Positions 9,428 to 18,054 of a stretch of 64,000 nt of DNA are shown here, one piece after another. This DNA comes from Oscillatoriales cyanobacterium RM2_1_1 (GTDB lineage Bacteria > Cyanobacteriota > Cyanobacteriia > Cyanobacteriales > Microcoleaceae), in assembly GCA_012033335.1 (NCBI GenBank), contig JAAURB010000005.1, positions 23,406-87,405 on the forward strand, given 5' to 3'. Position 1 is the stretch's first letter, and every line of letters starts with the position of its first letter. The notes below the pieces were generated by a model. It did no database searches, was not told where the DNA came from, and was given only the letters and a program-made list of their open reading frames with translations. The position numbers and the translations under genes were made by a program.

Positions 9428-10759
9428 ATGGCAACCTCTAACCTGCAACAGTCTACTTTACCCCCGGGAAATCCGGGCTTACCCTTGATCGGGGAAACCA
9501 TTAGTTTTCTGACTGATCCCGAATTCACTGCCAAGCGTCAAGCCAGGTACGGAGATATTTTTAGAACCCATATTTTCGGCCAACCCACCGTAATCGTCAG
9601 TGGGGCCGAGGCTAACCGATTTCTCCTGAGCAATGAAAACCGGTTTTTTACCGCGACCTGGCCTAAAAGTACCCGGGTTTTGTTGGGGCCAGGTTCCCTG
9701 TCGATGCAAGGGGGAGAAATCCATCGTTCCCGGCGTAAGCTCTTGGCCCAAGCCTTTGCCCCCAGGGCTCTGGCTAGCTATGTCAGCACCATGGCCGTAA
9801 CCACCCGTCAGTACTTGCAACACTGGGAACAACTCAGTCAGTTTGCCTGGTATCCCGAACTGAGGAACTATACCTTTGATGTGGCCTGTCAACTTTTGGT
9901 GGGTCAGGACGGAGGTGCAGCCACACCCCTGGGAGAATGGTTTGAATCCTGGTGTGAGGGTTTATTTACGATTCCCCTGCGGATTCCAGGCACGAAATTT
10001 AATCGCGCCGTAGCCTGCCGCAAAAAACTATTAAAGGAAATTGAACAGATCATTTGTCAACGTCAGTCCCAACCCCCATCCAACGCTGATGCCCTCGGCC
10101 TATTGCTCCAGGCCAGGGACGATGACGGTGAGGCCCTAGGTCTGGAAGAACTCAAGGATCAAATTCTGACGTTGCTGTTTGCTGGCCATGAAACCCTAAC
10201 CTCGGCGATCGCCTCTTTTTGCCTGCTGATGGCCCAACATCCTGAGGTGCTGGCCAATGTTCGAGCCGAGCAACAGCAAATTCCCCTGGAGGAGCCCCTG
10301 ACCTTGGAGCAACTCAAACCCATGACCTATCTGGATCAGGTCTTACAGGAGGTGCTGCGGACTGTGCCCCCGGTGGGAGGTGGGTTTCGTCAGGTAATTC
10401 AAGCCTGTGAATTTGCGGGCTATCAGATTCCTGTGGGCTGGTCGGTGCTCTATCAGGTGGGCAGAACCCATAACGACCCTAACCTCTATTCCCATCCGAA
10501 CCTTTTCAATCCTGGCCGGTTTGATCCGGAGGGCAACGAAGCGACGACTTTTGGTTATATTCCCTTTGGTGGGGGAGTTCGAGAGTGCCTAGGAAAAGAA
10601 TTTGCCCGACTGGAGATGAAATTATTTGCGGCGTTGCTGACCCGGCAGGATCATTGGGAGTTGGTGCCTGACCAAAATCTAGAGCTAATCATGACTCCAA
10701 CACCCCACCCTCGGGATGGCTTGCGCGTTTACTTCCATCCTTGGGATGGTTCACGTTAG
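9428..10759 (+). CDS. CYP120-family cytochrome P450
   Basis: Soluble P450 of 443 residues, similar throughout to the cyanobacterial CYP120A1 that hydroxylates retinoic acid. Visible hallmarks are the N-terminal LPPGNPGLPLIGET proline-rich segment, the I-helix AGHETLTSA with the oxygen-activating Thr, the K-helix EVLR, the PERF-like GRFDPEG, and the heme loop FGGGVRECLGKEFARLE with the thiolate Cys387. The start MATSNLQQ matches family length. The next gene begins 19 bases before its stop, so the two may be co-translated. The natural substrate is not shown by the sequence; a retinoid or other apocarotenoid is the informed guess from the family. Confidence 0.93.
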   Translation: MATSNLQQSTLPPGNPGLPLIGETISFLTDPEFTAKRQARYGDIFRTHIFGQPTVIVSGAEANRFLLSNENRFFTATWPKSTRVLLGPGSLSMQGGEIHRSRRKLLAQAFAPRALASYVSTMAVTTRQYLQHWEQLSQFAWYPELRNYTFDVACQLLVGQDGGAATPLGEWFESWCEGLFTIPLRIPGTKFNRAVACRKKLLKEIEQIICQRQSQPPSNADALGLLLQARDDDGEALGLEELKDQILTLLFAGHETLTSAIASFCLLMAQHPEVLANVRAEQQQIPLEEPLTLEQLKPMTYLDQVLQEVLRTVPPVGGGFRQVIQACEFAGYQIPVGWSVLYQVGRTHNDPNLYSHPNLFNPGRFDPEGNEATTFGYIPFGGGVRECLGKEFARLEMKLFAALLTRQDHWELVPDQNLELIMTPTPHPRDGLRVYFHPWDGSR

Positions 10760-13131
10760 GGTTATACTTCTGGTTAAGCTCTGTCTGGTGTCAGTTGAGG
10801 GAACGATCTGTGAGGAGTCAGCAAGAAACAAACCAGGCGATTCTGCAGAGGGTGAATCTGCTGGAATGGCTTTGTAGATCCGGGCTGCGGAGTTCAGTCC
10901 TATTGGCTTTAGGTTCCTTGAGTTTAGCTCCGGTAGCAACGGCTCAATCCCAGGTGTCGAGTTCCCAGGGAACTTCTGAACCGACTTCAATTTCAAACGT
11001 GGAGACTGCAAAAATCAAGACCTCAGAATTGGAGACCTCAGAATTAGTGGTTCCAGAAGTCAAGACCTCAATAGTCGAGGTTTCAAAAGCAGCCATTCCG
11101 AAATTAGCAATCCCAGACGTAAACCCTGCAAAATTTCAGGTTCCAGGAGAGGGTGCAAAAATCAAGACCTTAGAATTAGAAGTTCCAGAATTAGAAGTTC
11201 TAGAAATCAAGACCTCAGAATCGGCAATTCCAGCAGTAAATCCCTCAAAATTAGAGATCTCAACAGTCAAGGTTTCAACATCAGAAACTCCCACTGAGGT
11301 TGTTTCAGGCAGCTTAACCAAACCTGAATCCAAACTCAAATCTCAATCGATGGCTGAATCTCTTGAGGTGCAGCCCGCAACGGCTATCAGTTTGACCGAA
11401 GATCGGTCTGAATGCAGACTCATCCTCTGCACTCTCCTAGCCCAGAATTCTCCCCCTGTCCCGGTGGCTCCTCCGATCCTTCCTCCGGGCACCGTGAATC
11501 CCCAACCCGATCCAAACCGCGATCGCTTCATTCCCATACCCCGACCCACTCAACCGCCGCCCCCCTCAGAACCCGATCTAATCCCTGAACCCCCTGAATC
11601 CGCTCCCCCGACCACTGACGACTCACAAACCCCAATTCCGGTACAAACCGTTGAGGTCAAGGGCAGCAGCATTCTCACCCCCGCCGAGATTCAGACTTTA
11701 GTTGAGCCCGTAGAAGGCCGTTCAGTCACCCTCCAGCAACTTCAGGATGTGGCTGATAAAATTACAGAATTCTATCTAGAGCGGGGGTTTATCACCTCCA
11801 GGGCGATCATACCGGAGCAGACGATTACCGATGGTACGGTAGAAATCCAGGTCATTGAAGGCAGCCTGGAGGAAATTCGGGTAGAAGGGACTCAACGGCT
11901 CAACCCTAACTATGTCCGAGACCGGGTACAGCTTGGGGTGGACAAACCTTTAAGCACGGCTCGGTTGGAAGATCAACTGCGGTTGCTGCGGCTTGACCCT
12001 TTATTTGACAATGTGGAAGCCAGTCTGCGGGCCGGAACCCAGGAAGGCCAGAGCATTTTGGTGGTGTGGGTTATGGAGGCAGATGCCTTTCGAGTCGGCT
12101 TTAGCATTGATAATTATTCTCCCCCCAGCATTGGCTCAGAACGACTGGGGATCAATCTCCAACATACTAACCTGACGGGGAATGGGGATATTTTTTATAT
12201 CGCCTACAATACTACTCGCCTGATCGGCGATGGGGAATCAGACGTGGTGGATTTTTTCTATAGTATCCCGATCAATCCCATGAACGGTCGGATTCAGGTG
12301 AGAATTCCCCCCTATCGCAATCGGATTATCGAAGAGGCCATTGATCCCTTCAATGTTGAAGGGTCATCCCAGCGCTACGAAATCAGCTATCGTCAACCCC
12401 TGATCCGCAGCCCCCGAGAGGAATTTGCCCTGTCTATTGGATTTGCCTATCAGCAAAGTCAGATATTTGTGGATGAAGCCGGAACTAGAATTTCCCCCGG
12501 GTCAGATGATGATGGGATTACCCGTACCAGTGTGTTTCAGTTTGGTCAGGATTATCTGCGGCGCGATCGCGATGGAGCCTGGGCGTTGCGATCGCAGATC
12601 AGCCTGGGCACCGGGTTGTTTGATGGAACCAATACAGCCCTGAAACCCAATGCTAGCTTTTTGAGTTGGTTGGGTCAGGTGCAGCGGGTACAACGGCTCG
12701 GGGATGACAATTTGTTAATTCTCCAGGGAGACATTCAGCTCTCCGCCGATCCCCTGTTTCCCTCCCAGCAATTTGTCCTTGGGGGAGGCTTATCCCTGCG
12801 GGGCTATCGGCAAAATATCCGGGCTGGGGACAATGGCTTTCGCGTCTCCATCGAAGACCGAATTATCCTGATGCGGGATCAAGACGAGCAACCCAAACTC
12901 CAACTGGCTCCGTTTCTGGATTTAGGGGCAGTCTGGAATCAGGGAGACAACCCCAATCAACTGGTGGGTCAGACTTTTCTGGCGGGAGTTGGCTTAGGGG
13001 TATTGTGGGAACCGGTTGAAAATTTGATCATTCGGCTGGATTATGGCTATCCCCTGGTGGATCTCGATGATCGGGGAAATAATATCCAGGACGAGGGCCT
13101 GTACTTTAGTATTAACTTTTTTGCCTTCTAG
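10741..13131 (+). CDS. Two-partner secretion outer-membrane transporter, TpsB/FhaC/ShlB type
   Basis: Outer-membrane Omp85-superfamily transporter that exports a partner protein by the type Vb route. It has a signal-like segment SSVLLALGSLSLAPVATAQS near residues 50-70. A low-complexity region of about 140 residues with degenerate K-T-S-E-L-E repeats follows, then a Pro-rich linker and POTRA domains starting near residue 301 (VQTVEVKGS). A 16-strand barrel completes it, including the conserved LRGYRQN motif. At 796 residues it is longer than most members because of the repeats. Start 10741 overlaps the P450 end by 19 bases; a GTG at 10810 is an alternative. No TpsA exoprotein gene lies in the window. 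Confidence 0.9.
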   Translation: MGWFTLGLYFWLSSVWCQLRERSVRSQQETNQAILQRVNLLEWLCRSGLRSSVLLALGSLSLAPVATAQSQVSSSQGTSEPTSISNVETAKIKTSELETSELVVPEVKTSIVEVSKAAIPKLAIPDVNPAKFQVPGEGAKIKTLELEVPELEVLEIKTSESAIPAVNPSKLEISTVKVSTSETPTEVVSGSLTKPESKLKSQSMAESLEVQPATAISLTEDRSECRLILCTLLAQNSPPVPVAPPILPPGTVNPQPDPNRDRFIPIPRPTQPPPPSEPDLIPEPPESAPPTTDDSQTPIPVQTVEVKGSSILTPAEIQTLVEPVEGRSVTLQQLQDVADKITEFYLERGFITSRAIIPEQTITDGTVEIQVIEGSLEEIRVEGTQRLNPNYVRDRVQLGVDKPLSTARLEDQLRLLRLDPLFDNVEASLRAGTQEGQSILVVWVMEADAFRVGFSIDNYSPPSIGSERLGINLQHTNLTGNGDIFYIAYNTTRLIGDGESDVVDFFYSIPINPMNGRIQVRIPPYRNRIIEEAIDPFNVEGSSQRYEISYRQPLIRSPREEFALSIGFAYQQSQIFVDEAGTRISPGSDDDGITRTSVFQFGQDYLRRDRDGAWALRSQISLGTGLFDGTNTALKPNASFLSWLGQVQRVQRLGDDNLLILQGDIQLSADPLFPSQQFVLGGGLSLRGYRQNIRAGDNGFRVSIEDRIILMRDQDEQPKLQLAPFLDLGAVWNQGDNPNQLVGQTFLAGVGLGVLWEPVENLIIRLDYGYPLVDLDDRGNNIQDEGLYFSINFFAF
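10984..11340 (+). repeat. Degenerate coding repeats inside the TpsB gene
   Basis: Units close to 18-36 bases, with cores such as AAGACCTCAGAATTGGAG and GAAGTTCCAGAA, recur about a dozen times without breaking the frame. They encode Lys/Glu-Thr-Ser-Glu and Val-Pro-Glu blocks in the periplasmic linker before the POTRA domains. Such a tract is expected to vary in length between strains. Confidence 0.6.
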
Positions 13132-13160
13132 ATGCCTTCTAGAGACCTTTTAAATACCTA

Positions 13161-14516
13161 TCAAAGGGCAGCCTCGTATAACCGCTGAACTAGGGCAAGA
13201 ATGCGATCGCCATAGCGCAAATCCTCCGACCAGCGTCCCCCCAGTTGCAACACTGAGGGGGCGATTCCCCGCTCCACATAGCTAAACCGGGGATCAACAA
13301 TCTCTTGCAGGATGGGTTCAGTGCTGCCATAGGCTTTGAGTCGCTGAATATGGGCCCGAACCCCAGTTTTGGGGTCAGGGAATCTGGCAGTTCCCGATTC
13401 CACACGGGCTGCTCCCAGCCCCGCAAAGTTATTCTGGGCGGCTTGGGTTTCCCGGTCAAACCGGAGAAACTCGGTCTCCAGGCACATCTGACAAAAAGCC
13501 AGATCATGGTTAACGGTTTCAATGCCAGCTTCCTGCACGTACAACCTGGCAATCTCCGGAAACTGGGTCAGTCCCGCTGGGTTTTCAGACTTGAGAAATA
13601 GCACCAGTTGAGCCTCTGAGACCCGACCCTGGCCCATAATTTGATCCATCTGGTCAAACAAGGGACGAGAAACCGAGCGCAAAATCACTGTCCGAGTCGG
13701 ATTATCCCAACTGATAGACACCCCAAAATTTCTCAAGTCAACCGCCCGAACATAGACAATATTGCGATAGCGAATCCGCCGGAGTTGTACCTGTTGCACC
13801 CCATCAACCCCAGCTTTGTCCACCAGGTCAGCCGGAATGTAGGAATTGCCATTGACCAGAATGCCCAAACGACCGTAGTCTCGATTATTGATTTTGACTC
13901 CAATGGATTCATACACTTGAGTGCCAGGGGGTAAAGCCGGAGCAGGATTAATGTGGTCGCTCCCCAGCCAAACAATGATGCCATCCCCCAGACCCTTCGC
14001 AATTTCTCGGTAGCGGGTTTGCAGCAAGGCCCGATCCTGGGGATTGGTCAAATAGCCAACTTCTATATAAAGGGACGGAATCGTCACCCACCGACAAAAC
14101 GCCAGATTTCCCAATCCTGATTCTGTATCTGGTTTTACCCCTCGGCTGGGAAATTGGGGCACCTGTCGCAGTAGCAACCGCAAAACCAGTTCCCCATCGG
14201 CTCGCCGTTGACTATTATTCGCAATGTAGAAGACTGTCACTCCCCGAACTGAAGGATTGGGGGAGCCTCCGGTATGGAGCTCTACGGCCACATCCCCCGG
14301 ACGACCATAGTAATTAATCCAGTCAATCGTTTGAATCAGGCTAAAGGTATCCGGGATAGAATAAGCTGTATGGCCCCTAGAGCGCAACTCAACCGCCAAC
14401 CACTCCCGAATTTGGATCATCACCTGGGCTTCTGTGGTGCCTCCAGCGGTGATCCCTGGATCTCGGATGCCATTTTCAAAGCCTCCATGTCCGGCGGAGA
14501 GGAAAATTCGTCCCAT
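13161..14516 (-). CDS. N-acetylmuramoyl-L-alanine amidase with added C-terminal hydrolase-like domain
   Basis: Peptidoglycan hydrolase of 451 residues. The N-terminal Amidase_3 domain (about 1-185) shows zinc and catalytic residues in SAGHGG, GTTEAQ, VELHTGG and YIEVGYLTN. A middle region around 200-280 resembles the copper-amine-oxidase-like/SLAP fold often used for binding. The last 150 residues contain CLETEFLRF and NNFAGLGA, like the Glu and Asn-Asn-Phe-Gly blocks of GH73 glucosaminidases. No signal peptide precedes the amidase motif (the protein begins MGRIFLSAGH), which is unusual for a periplasmic enzyme. It is convergent with the TpsB gene, 30 bases apart. Confidence 0.88.
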   Translation of the reverse strand: MGRIFLSAGHGGFENGIRDPGITAGGTTEAQVMIQIREWLAVELRSRGHTAYSIPDTFSLIQTIDWINYYGRPGDVAVELHTGGSPNPSVRGVTVFYIANNSQRRADGELVLRLLLRQVPQFPSRGVKPDTESGLGNLAFCRWVTIPSLYIEVGYLTNPQDRALLQTRYREIAKGLGDGIIVWLGSDHINPAPALPPGTQVYESIGVKINNRDYGRLGILVNGNSYIPADLVDKAGVDGVQQVQLRRIRYRNIVYVRAVDLRNFGVSISWDNPTRTVILRSVSRPLFDQMDQIMGQGRVSEAQLVLFLKSENPAGLTQFPEIARLYVQEAGIETVNHDLAFCQMCLETEFLRFDRETQAAQNNFAGLGAARVESGTARFPDPKTGVRAHIQRLKAYGSTEPILQEIVDPRFSYVERGIAPSVLQLGGRWSEDLRYGDRILALVQRLYEAAL

Positions 14517-14572
14517 GCTTTCGTCCTAGAAATGGTCTGATTGAACAGTCTGAATCTAACAATCTGAATCTA

Positions 14573-14949
14573 ATGCCCTTATCCTGTCACAGCGCCTTCG
14601 TCACTATAGCAGACCCAGAAATTGCACCCCTAGTTGAGTTTTATCGCCAGATTCTCGGCTTTCCCCCTCAAATTTACCAGAAACAGGTCTATGCTGAGTT
14701 TCAACTGGGGGGTTTCCGCTTGGGAATTTTTAAACCAAAACAAACCCACGAACCCGAATTTGCTAATCGGGCCAGAACGGGCCTCAGTCTGTGTCTGGAG
14801 GTGGAAAATCTAGATCGGGCGATCGCCCATCTGAATCAACTGGGCTATCCTCCCCGGGGGAAATGATCACTCCATCCCACGGTCGAGAAATTTATGGCTG
14901 CGATCCCCAAGGCAATCGTTTGATCCTGCACGAAGCGTCTCACCCTTGA
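14573..14949 (+). CDS. Glyoxalase/bleomycin-resistance fold protein (frame broken)
   Basis: Vicinal-oxygen-chelate fold protein. The N-terminal half has the beta-alpha-beta pattern VTIADPEIAPLVEFYRQILG. The frame stops at 14866 after PPRGK. One more C or G in the CCCCGGGGG tract at 14852-14860 restores PPPGEMITPSHGREIYGC and the VOC ending DPQGNRLIL, with a stop at 14947-14949, giving 125 residues. His and Glu metal ligands are not complete, so an enzymatic role is unproven. It is divergent from the amidase gene and convergent with the membrane protein downstream. Confidence 0.75.
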
Positions 14950-14977
14950 TATCTCACCCTTAATTCAGACCAGGAAT

Positions 14978-15274
14978 TCAAATCTGATTGAAAACCAGAT
15001 CAGCCAGGGTACATAAACTCATTAAAAGTAGCAATATTGCAACCGCCTGAGTCGCTTGAAATTGGGGAGGCGGAAACATCGCTTCTCTGACTAGCATTGC
15101 CATAGAAGACCCTGCTGCATAGCTCAAACATAGCACCAGGAATGTCCAGGATCCTGTTGCACTCCAGAATAGCAACAGAATAATCGCCAGCAGCAACATG
15201 ACCACTTCCACGAACTGAGGCGGATAATGCCGCATCAAATACACCAGATTTTGCCACCAAGATCGCAATCCCAT
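14978..15274 (-). CDS. Small membrane protein of unknown function
   Basis: The product is about 98 residues from the start MGLRSWWQNL at 15274. An upstream start at 15301 would overlap the Coq4-like gene. Three hydrophobic segments are seen: VVMLLLAIILLLFW, FLVLCLSYAAG and AVAILLLLMSLCTLADL. It follows the Coq4-like gene by 11 bases and is the last gene of a minus-strand run starting at 17258. No family was recognised. Confidence 0.65.
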   Translation of the reverse strand: MGLRSWWQNLVYLMRHYPPQFVEVVMLLLAIILLLFWSATGSWTFLVLCLSYAAGSSMAMLVREAMFPPPQFQATQAVAILLLLMSLCTLADLVFNQI

Positions 15275-15285
15275 AATCAATGGAT

Positions 15286-16101
15286 TCAAGTCTTTGCACA
15301 CACTATAACGTTATCCTGATCAGAGAATGGGTATTCCCACTGTTGAATCGGCTGAAGATGTAGAGCGGTTTGCCACTGTACCAGGGTTTGATCCCAGCCT
15401 TCTTCCCGCTTTTGCGACAAAAGTGGCTTGGCGGTTTTGCCCATTTGCCATCCCAGGGCGATCGCCTCTAACAATTGAGGCAACTCTTGCGGTGTCAGCA
15501 GAGTTGTCGAGATCAAGCTATTGGCGATTAACATCGTTGCCAGAGGATAGGGAAACTGGGAGAGATGAAATGCCTGTAAGCCAATTTCACCCATGACCGA
15601 GGTATCAAATCCAGTCACAATATGCCAGATGTCATGGGTCTGGCTGAGTCGTAACTCCACATACTGGGCATCCGATTCCGCCCCCATACCGGCATGAAGG
15701 TTTGGGTCAAGTCCTGTTGTTTCCAGAGTTGAGGCATAGCTATAGCCCAGAGTATTTTGAGGGTAAGCCAATAACTGATCCAGGTCATAGGCAGAGGGAA
15801 TATAGCGGTCATGAATCAAGGCAGCACAGCCAGGATGGCATTTTAAGTCTTCAGCCGCCAGATCGTAGGAAGGGGTTTCCATCAGGGCATCAGCCATTTC
15901 TCCAACGGTTTCCAGGCTGGTTTCACCAAACCCAACGCTATCCTGAACCAGCTGATGATACTGAGGCGATCGCCTTTGTCTTGGTGAAAGCAATTGGAGC
16001 GCTGTTGTGGCTATCTCTGAGCCAAGAACCTGATCGGCGGCAGCACTTAGTCGTTGAAACCAAACGATTGACCTTGCACTACCTGCAAAGCTATTTCCCA
16101 T
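15286..16101 (-). CDS. Coq4-family protein
   Basis: The 271-residue product carries the Coq4 zinc signature HDxxH-x(11)-E as His156-Asp-Ile-Trp-His160 with Glu172, inside THDIWHIVTGFD. In ubiquinone-making organisms Coq4 organises the quinone biosynthesis complex and takes part in C1 decarboxylation/hydroxylation. Cyanobacteria make plastoquinone, so a role in prenylquinone metabolism is only an inference. The 43-base gap to the gene upstream and the shared strand suggest an operon with the two unknown genes at 16145-17258. Confidence 0.82.
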   Translation of the reverse strand: MGNSFAGSARSIVWFQRLSAAADQVLGSEIATTALQLLSPRQRRSPQYHQLVQDSVGFGETSLETVGEMADALMETPSYDLAAEDLKCHPGCAALIHDRYIPSAYDLDQLLAYPQNTLGYSYASTLETTGLDPNLHAGMGAESDAQYVELRLSQTHDIWHIVTGFDTSVMGEIGLQAFHLSQFPYPLATMLIANSLISTTLLTPQELPQLLEAIALGWQMGKTAKPLLSQKREEGWDQTLVQWQTALHLQPIQQWEYPFSDQDNVIVCAKT

Positions 16102-16144
16102 CGACTGAAAATATTCCTTGATCTGGTGTTAGAGTTCAGATCAA

Positions 16145-16624
16145 TTAACCATCCATCAGGAAGGCATAAACCAATCCCAAGAGCTTTAATTCAATCGCGG
16201 GTAATGTGCGCGCTTCAGTGATTGGGATTAACTTCGCCTCAATCCTAGCCATTTGCCCATGGGGGGCATCGGTTTGAGCCAACTGAGCAAGGTAGATGTC
16301 TGTAGTGCCTGTAGCATCTGACACTACAGCTTGAAAGTCCTTCTCCTGCCTCAAATCGCCATCAGTCAACTGCAAGCGCTCTTCAATCTCTGGGATTAGA
16401 GAGTTTGGTATGGGGGTTAATGCCAATGGCTCATCCTCAACACGGCTTGCCGTCACCGTCCCATCGGCAGGTAAACCGTCAAAAAGACAAGTTGTGCCCT
16501 GCCAACGACAGAATAAAATGCGGGCACTGGTGGGCTGTTTATGGTAGAGAATTAAGCGAGTATTGTGCATCAGGGGTGACAGTGGATTGACAGTGTATTC
16601 AAATCCCTCCTCAGACTCCGGCAA
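16145..16624 (-). CDS. Hypothetical protein, 159 residues
   Basis: No family was recognised. The product is soluble and acidic, with no signal peptide or membrane segment. It may start at 16624, overlapping the upstream stop by 14 bases, or at 16570 (MHNTRLILYH). The overlap with the preceding gene implies translational coupling. Its role is probably tied to that partner. Confidence 0.6.
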   Translation of the reverse strand: MPESEEGFEYTVNPLSPLMHNTRLILYHKQPTSARILFCRWQGTTCLFDGLPADGTVTASRVEDEPLALTPIPNSLIPEIEERLQLTDGDLRQEKDFQAVVSDATGTTDIYLAQLAQTDAPHGQMARIEAKLIPITEARTLPAIELKLLGLVYAFLMDG

Positions 16625-17258
16625 ATCCTCTTGCGGCTAGATAAACTTCTTTCCAGGATGGAGGTCTGTAGTCTGGATTGAGCGCCTGATCAACATATTG
16701 AACCAGGCTGGGCAGTTCATCAATGGTAATTTCCTGGGTAATGAACATTCTCAGTTTTTGCTCCCAATCAGTCGGGTAATCCCTGATTACAGCATGTTTG
16801 AGAATAATTGGCTGGTACTGGGCTTCCTTGGGGTCTACAATATCGACAATCAGATCAAGGCTAAGAACAGCCAGGGGGCGAACAAAAATTCCAGTGGCGG
16901 CGATCGCAAACTCTCCATCGAGTTCCTGTTGTTTGAGCACGACTACAAAATGTCCTCTCCGAGGCAAGTCATAGGGAATCTGGCTTTTGTCCTGAATGAG
17001 TTTCACCTCAATGTTATAGCCCTGGGTTAGTCCGGCTTCTAACGTCATTTCTTCATATTGCTGGTCAGGATGAGGCACATAGAGGGTAAACCAGTAAGAC
17101 TCTGACCAGAGATCAGTGATGGGCTCGTTCGTTTCCTCTTTCCAGGCATTGTAAAGCCGGCGTACCTCTTGACCCACATGGCTTTCCTGATTACAAAGGT
17201 GAATCAGAGCAATACTGAGTACACCCCGATCAAATTGAGTTGCGCCTAACGTTTCCAT
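16611..17258 (-). CDS. Hypothetical protein, 215 residues (DUF1822-like guess)
   Basis: Soluble protein starting METLGATQFDRG. It has two amphipathic halves and segments WFTLYVPHP and PRRGHFVVVL. The size and the partner gene overlapping its end by 14 bases recall small cyanobacteria-specific gene pairs of unknown role (DUF1822-type), but this is a loose resemblance. It is the first gene of the run 17258-14978 that includes the Coq4-like protein. Confidence 0.6.
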   Translation of the reverse strand: METLGATQFDRGVLSIALIHLCNQESHVGQEVRRLYNAWKEETNEPITDLWSESYWFTLYVPHPDQQYEEMTLEAGLTQGYNIEVKLIQDKSQIPYDLPRRGHFVVVLKQQELDGEFAIAATGIFVRPLAVLSLDLIVDIVDPKEAQYQPIILKHAVIRDYPTDWEQKLRMFITQEITIDELPSLVQYVDQALNPDYRPPSWKEVYLAARGFAGV

Positions 17259-18054
17259 GGTTACTCTTGCTCCTCTTCTGTGTCACAGTCAGGGATGTCT
17301 TCCCCGGTAGCGTTTTAGGGGATGAATAAATCAAACAGCATCGTTTTCTAATTCCCTGGAAACAGGTTATTGACTATCGCTACTCACTCTATTAACTAAA
17401 AATTAATCAAATCAATCAGTATTCATCAATACCAACAGCACTTGAAATTGATATTCAGACTGAGTCAGCCATTGAGTCAAGAATATTTCCCACAACTTAT
17501 AACTTTTTGCTTTTCAGTAGTTTTTGCGATCAAGTGGCTTAGAGATTAATTTGAAGCAGAGTTGGGGTTGGCTGAATGTAGTAAAGGATGCAGCTTAAAG
17601 GTTGACTATCAGATTAGAAAACTGGACTAAAAGCTTTCTGCTCAAAGCTTCTGGTACGATTTATGATGAACATCATCCAGGATTATCATAGGAATTTGGT
17701 TTGAGTTGTAAGGGTGAAATAGTCCTTTTGTTCTTACAGATCGGCAGTCCGAGCAACAGACATCTCACAAATCATTCCTGATTATTAAGTAGGTGGTTGT
17801 AATCAATTGTTAAATTGCGTCAAGCTACTTACGTCCGTACTTAAACAGCAGTAATTAAACATCAGTAGTTGAGTACAATGAATGATACAAGATCAGGTGA
17901 ACTGATGCTGTTTTAGCCCACAAAAAATCCCCACAAAAAATTAGGGTCTGACTCCACCCCAATCCAGAGTATCTAAGGTTTGGGTGTGGCCAAACCAGAG
18001 GAAATCAGCCATCGCCCAATTCCCTCGAGTCATCAAAAGCAACTTCAAAAAAGT
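17259..18054. other. 796-bp intergenic region
   Basis: No ORF above 30 codons with a ribosome binding site was found. It holds repeat A copy 3 at 17786-17831, preceded at 17760-17782 by a segment shared with 362-384. The rest is AT-rich and shows no hairpin or promoter that could be supported. Confidence 0.5.
17786..17831 (+). repeat. Dispersed repeat family A, copy 3 (46-bp short form)
   Basis: TAAGTAGGTGG...TTGTAATCAATTGTTAAATTG...CGTCAAGCTACTTA keeps both ends of the element and lacks the GC-rich core found in copies 1 and 4. It defines the family's imperfect terminal inverted repeats and shows that the core can be lost cleanly. Confidence 0.75.
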
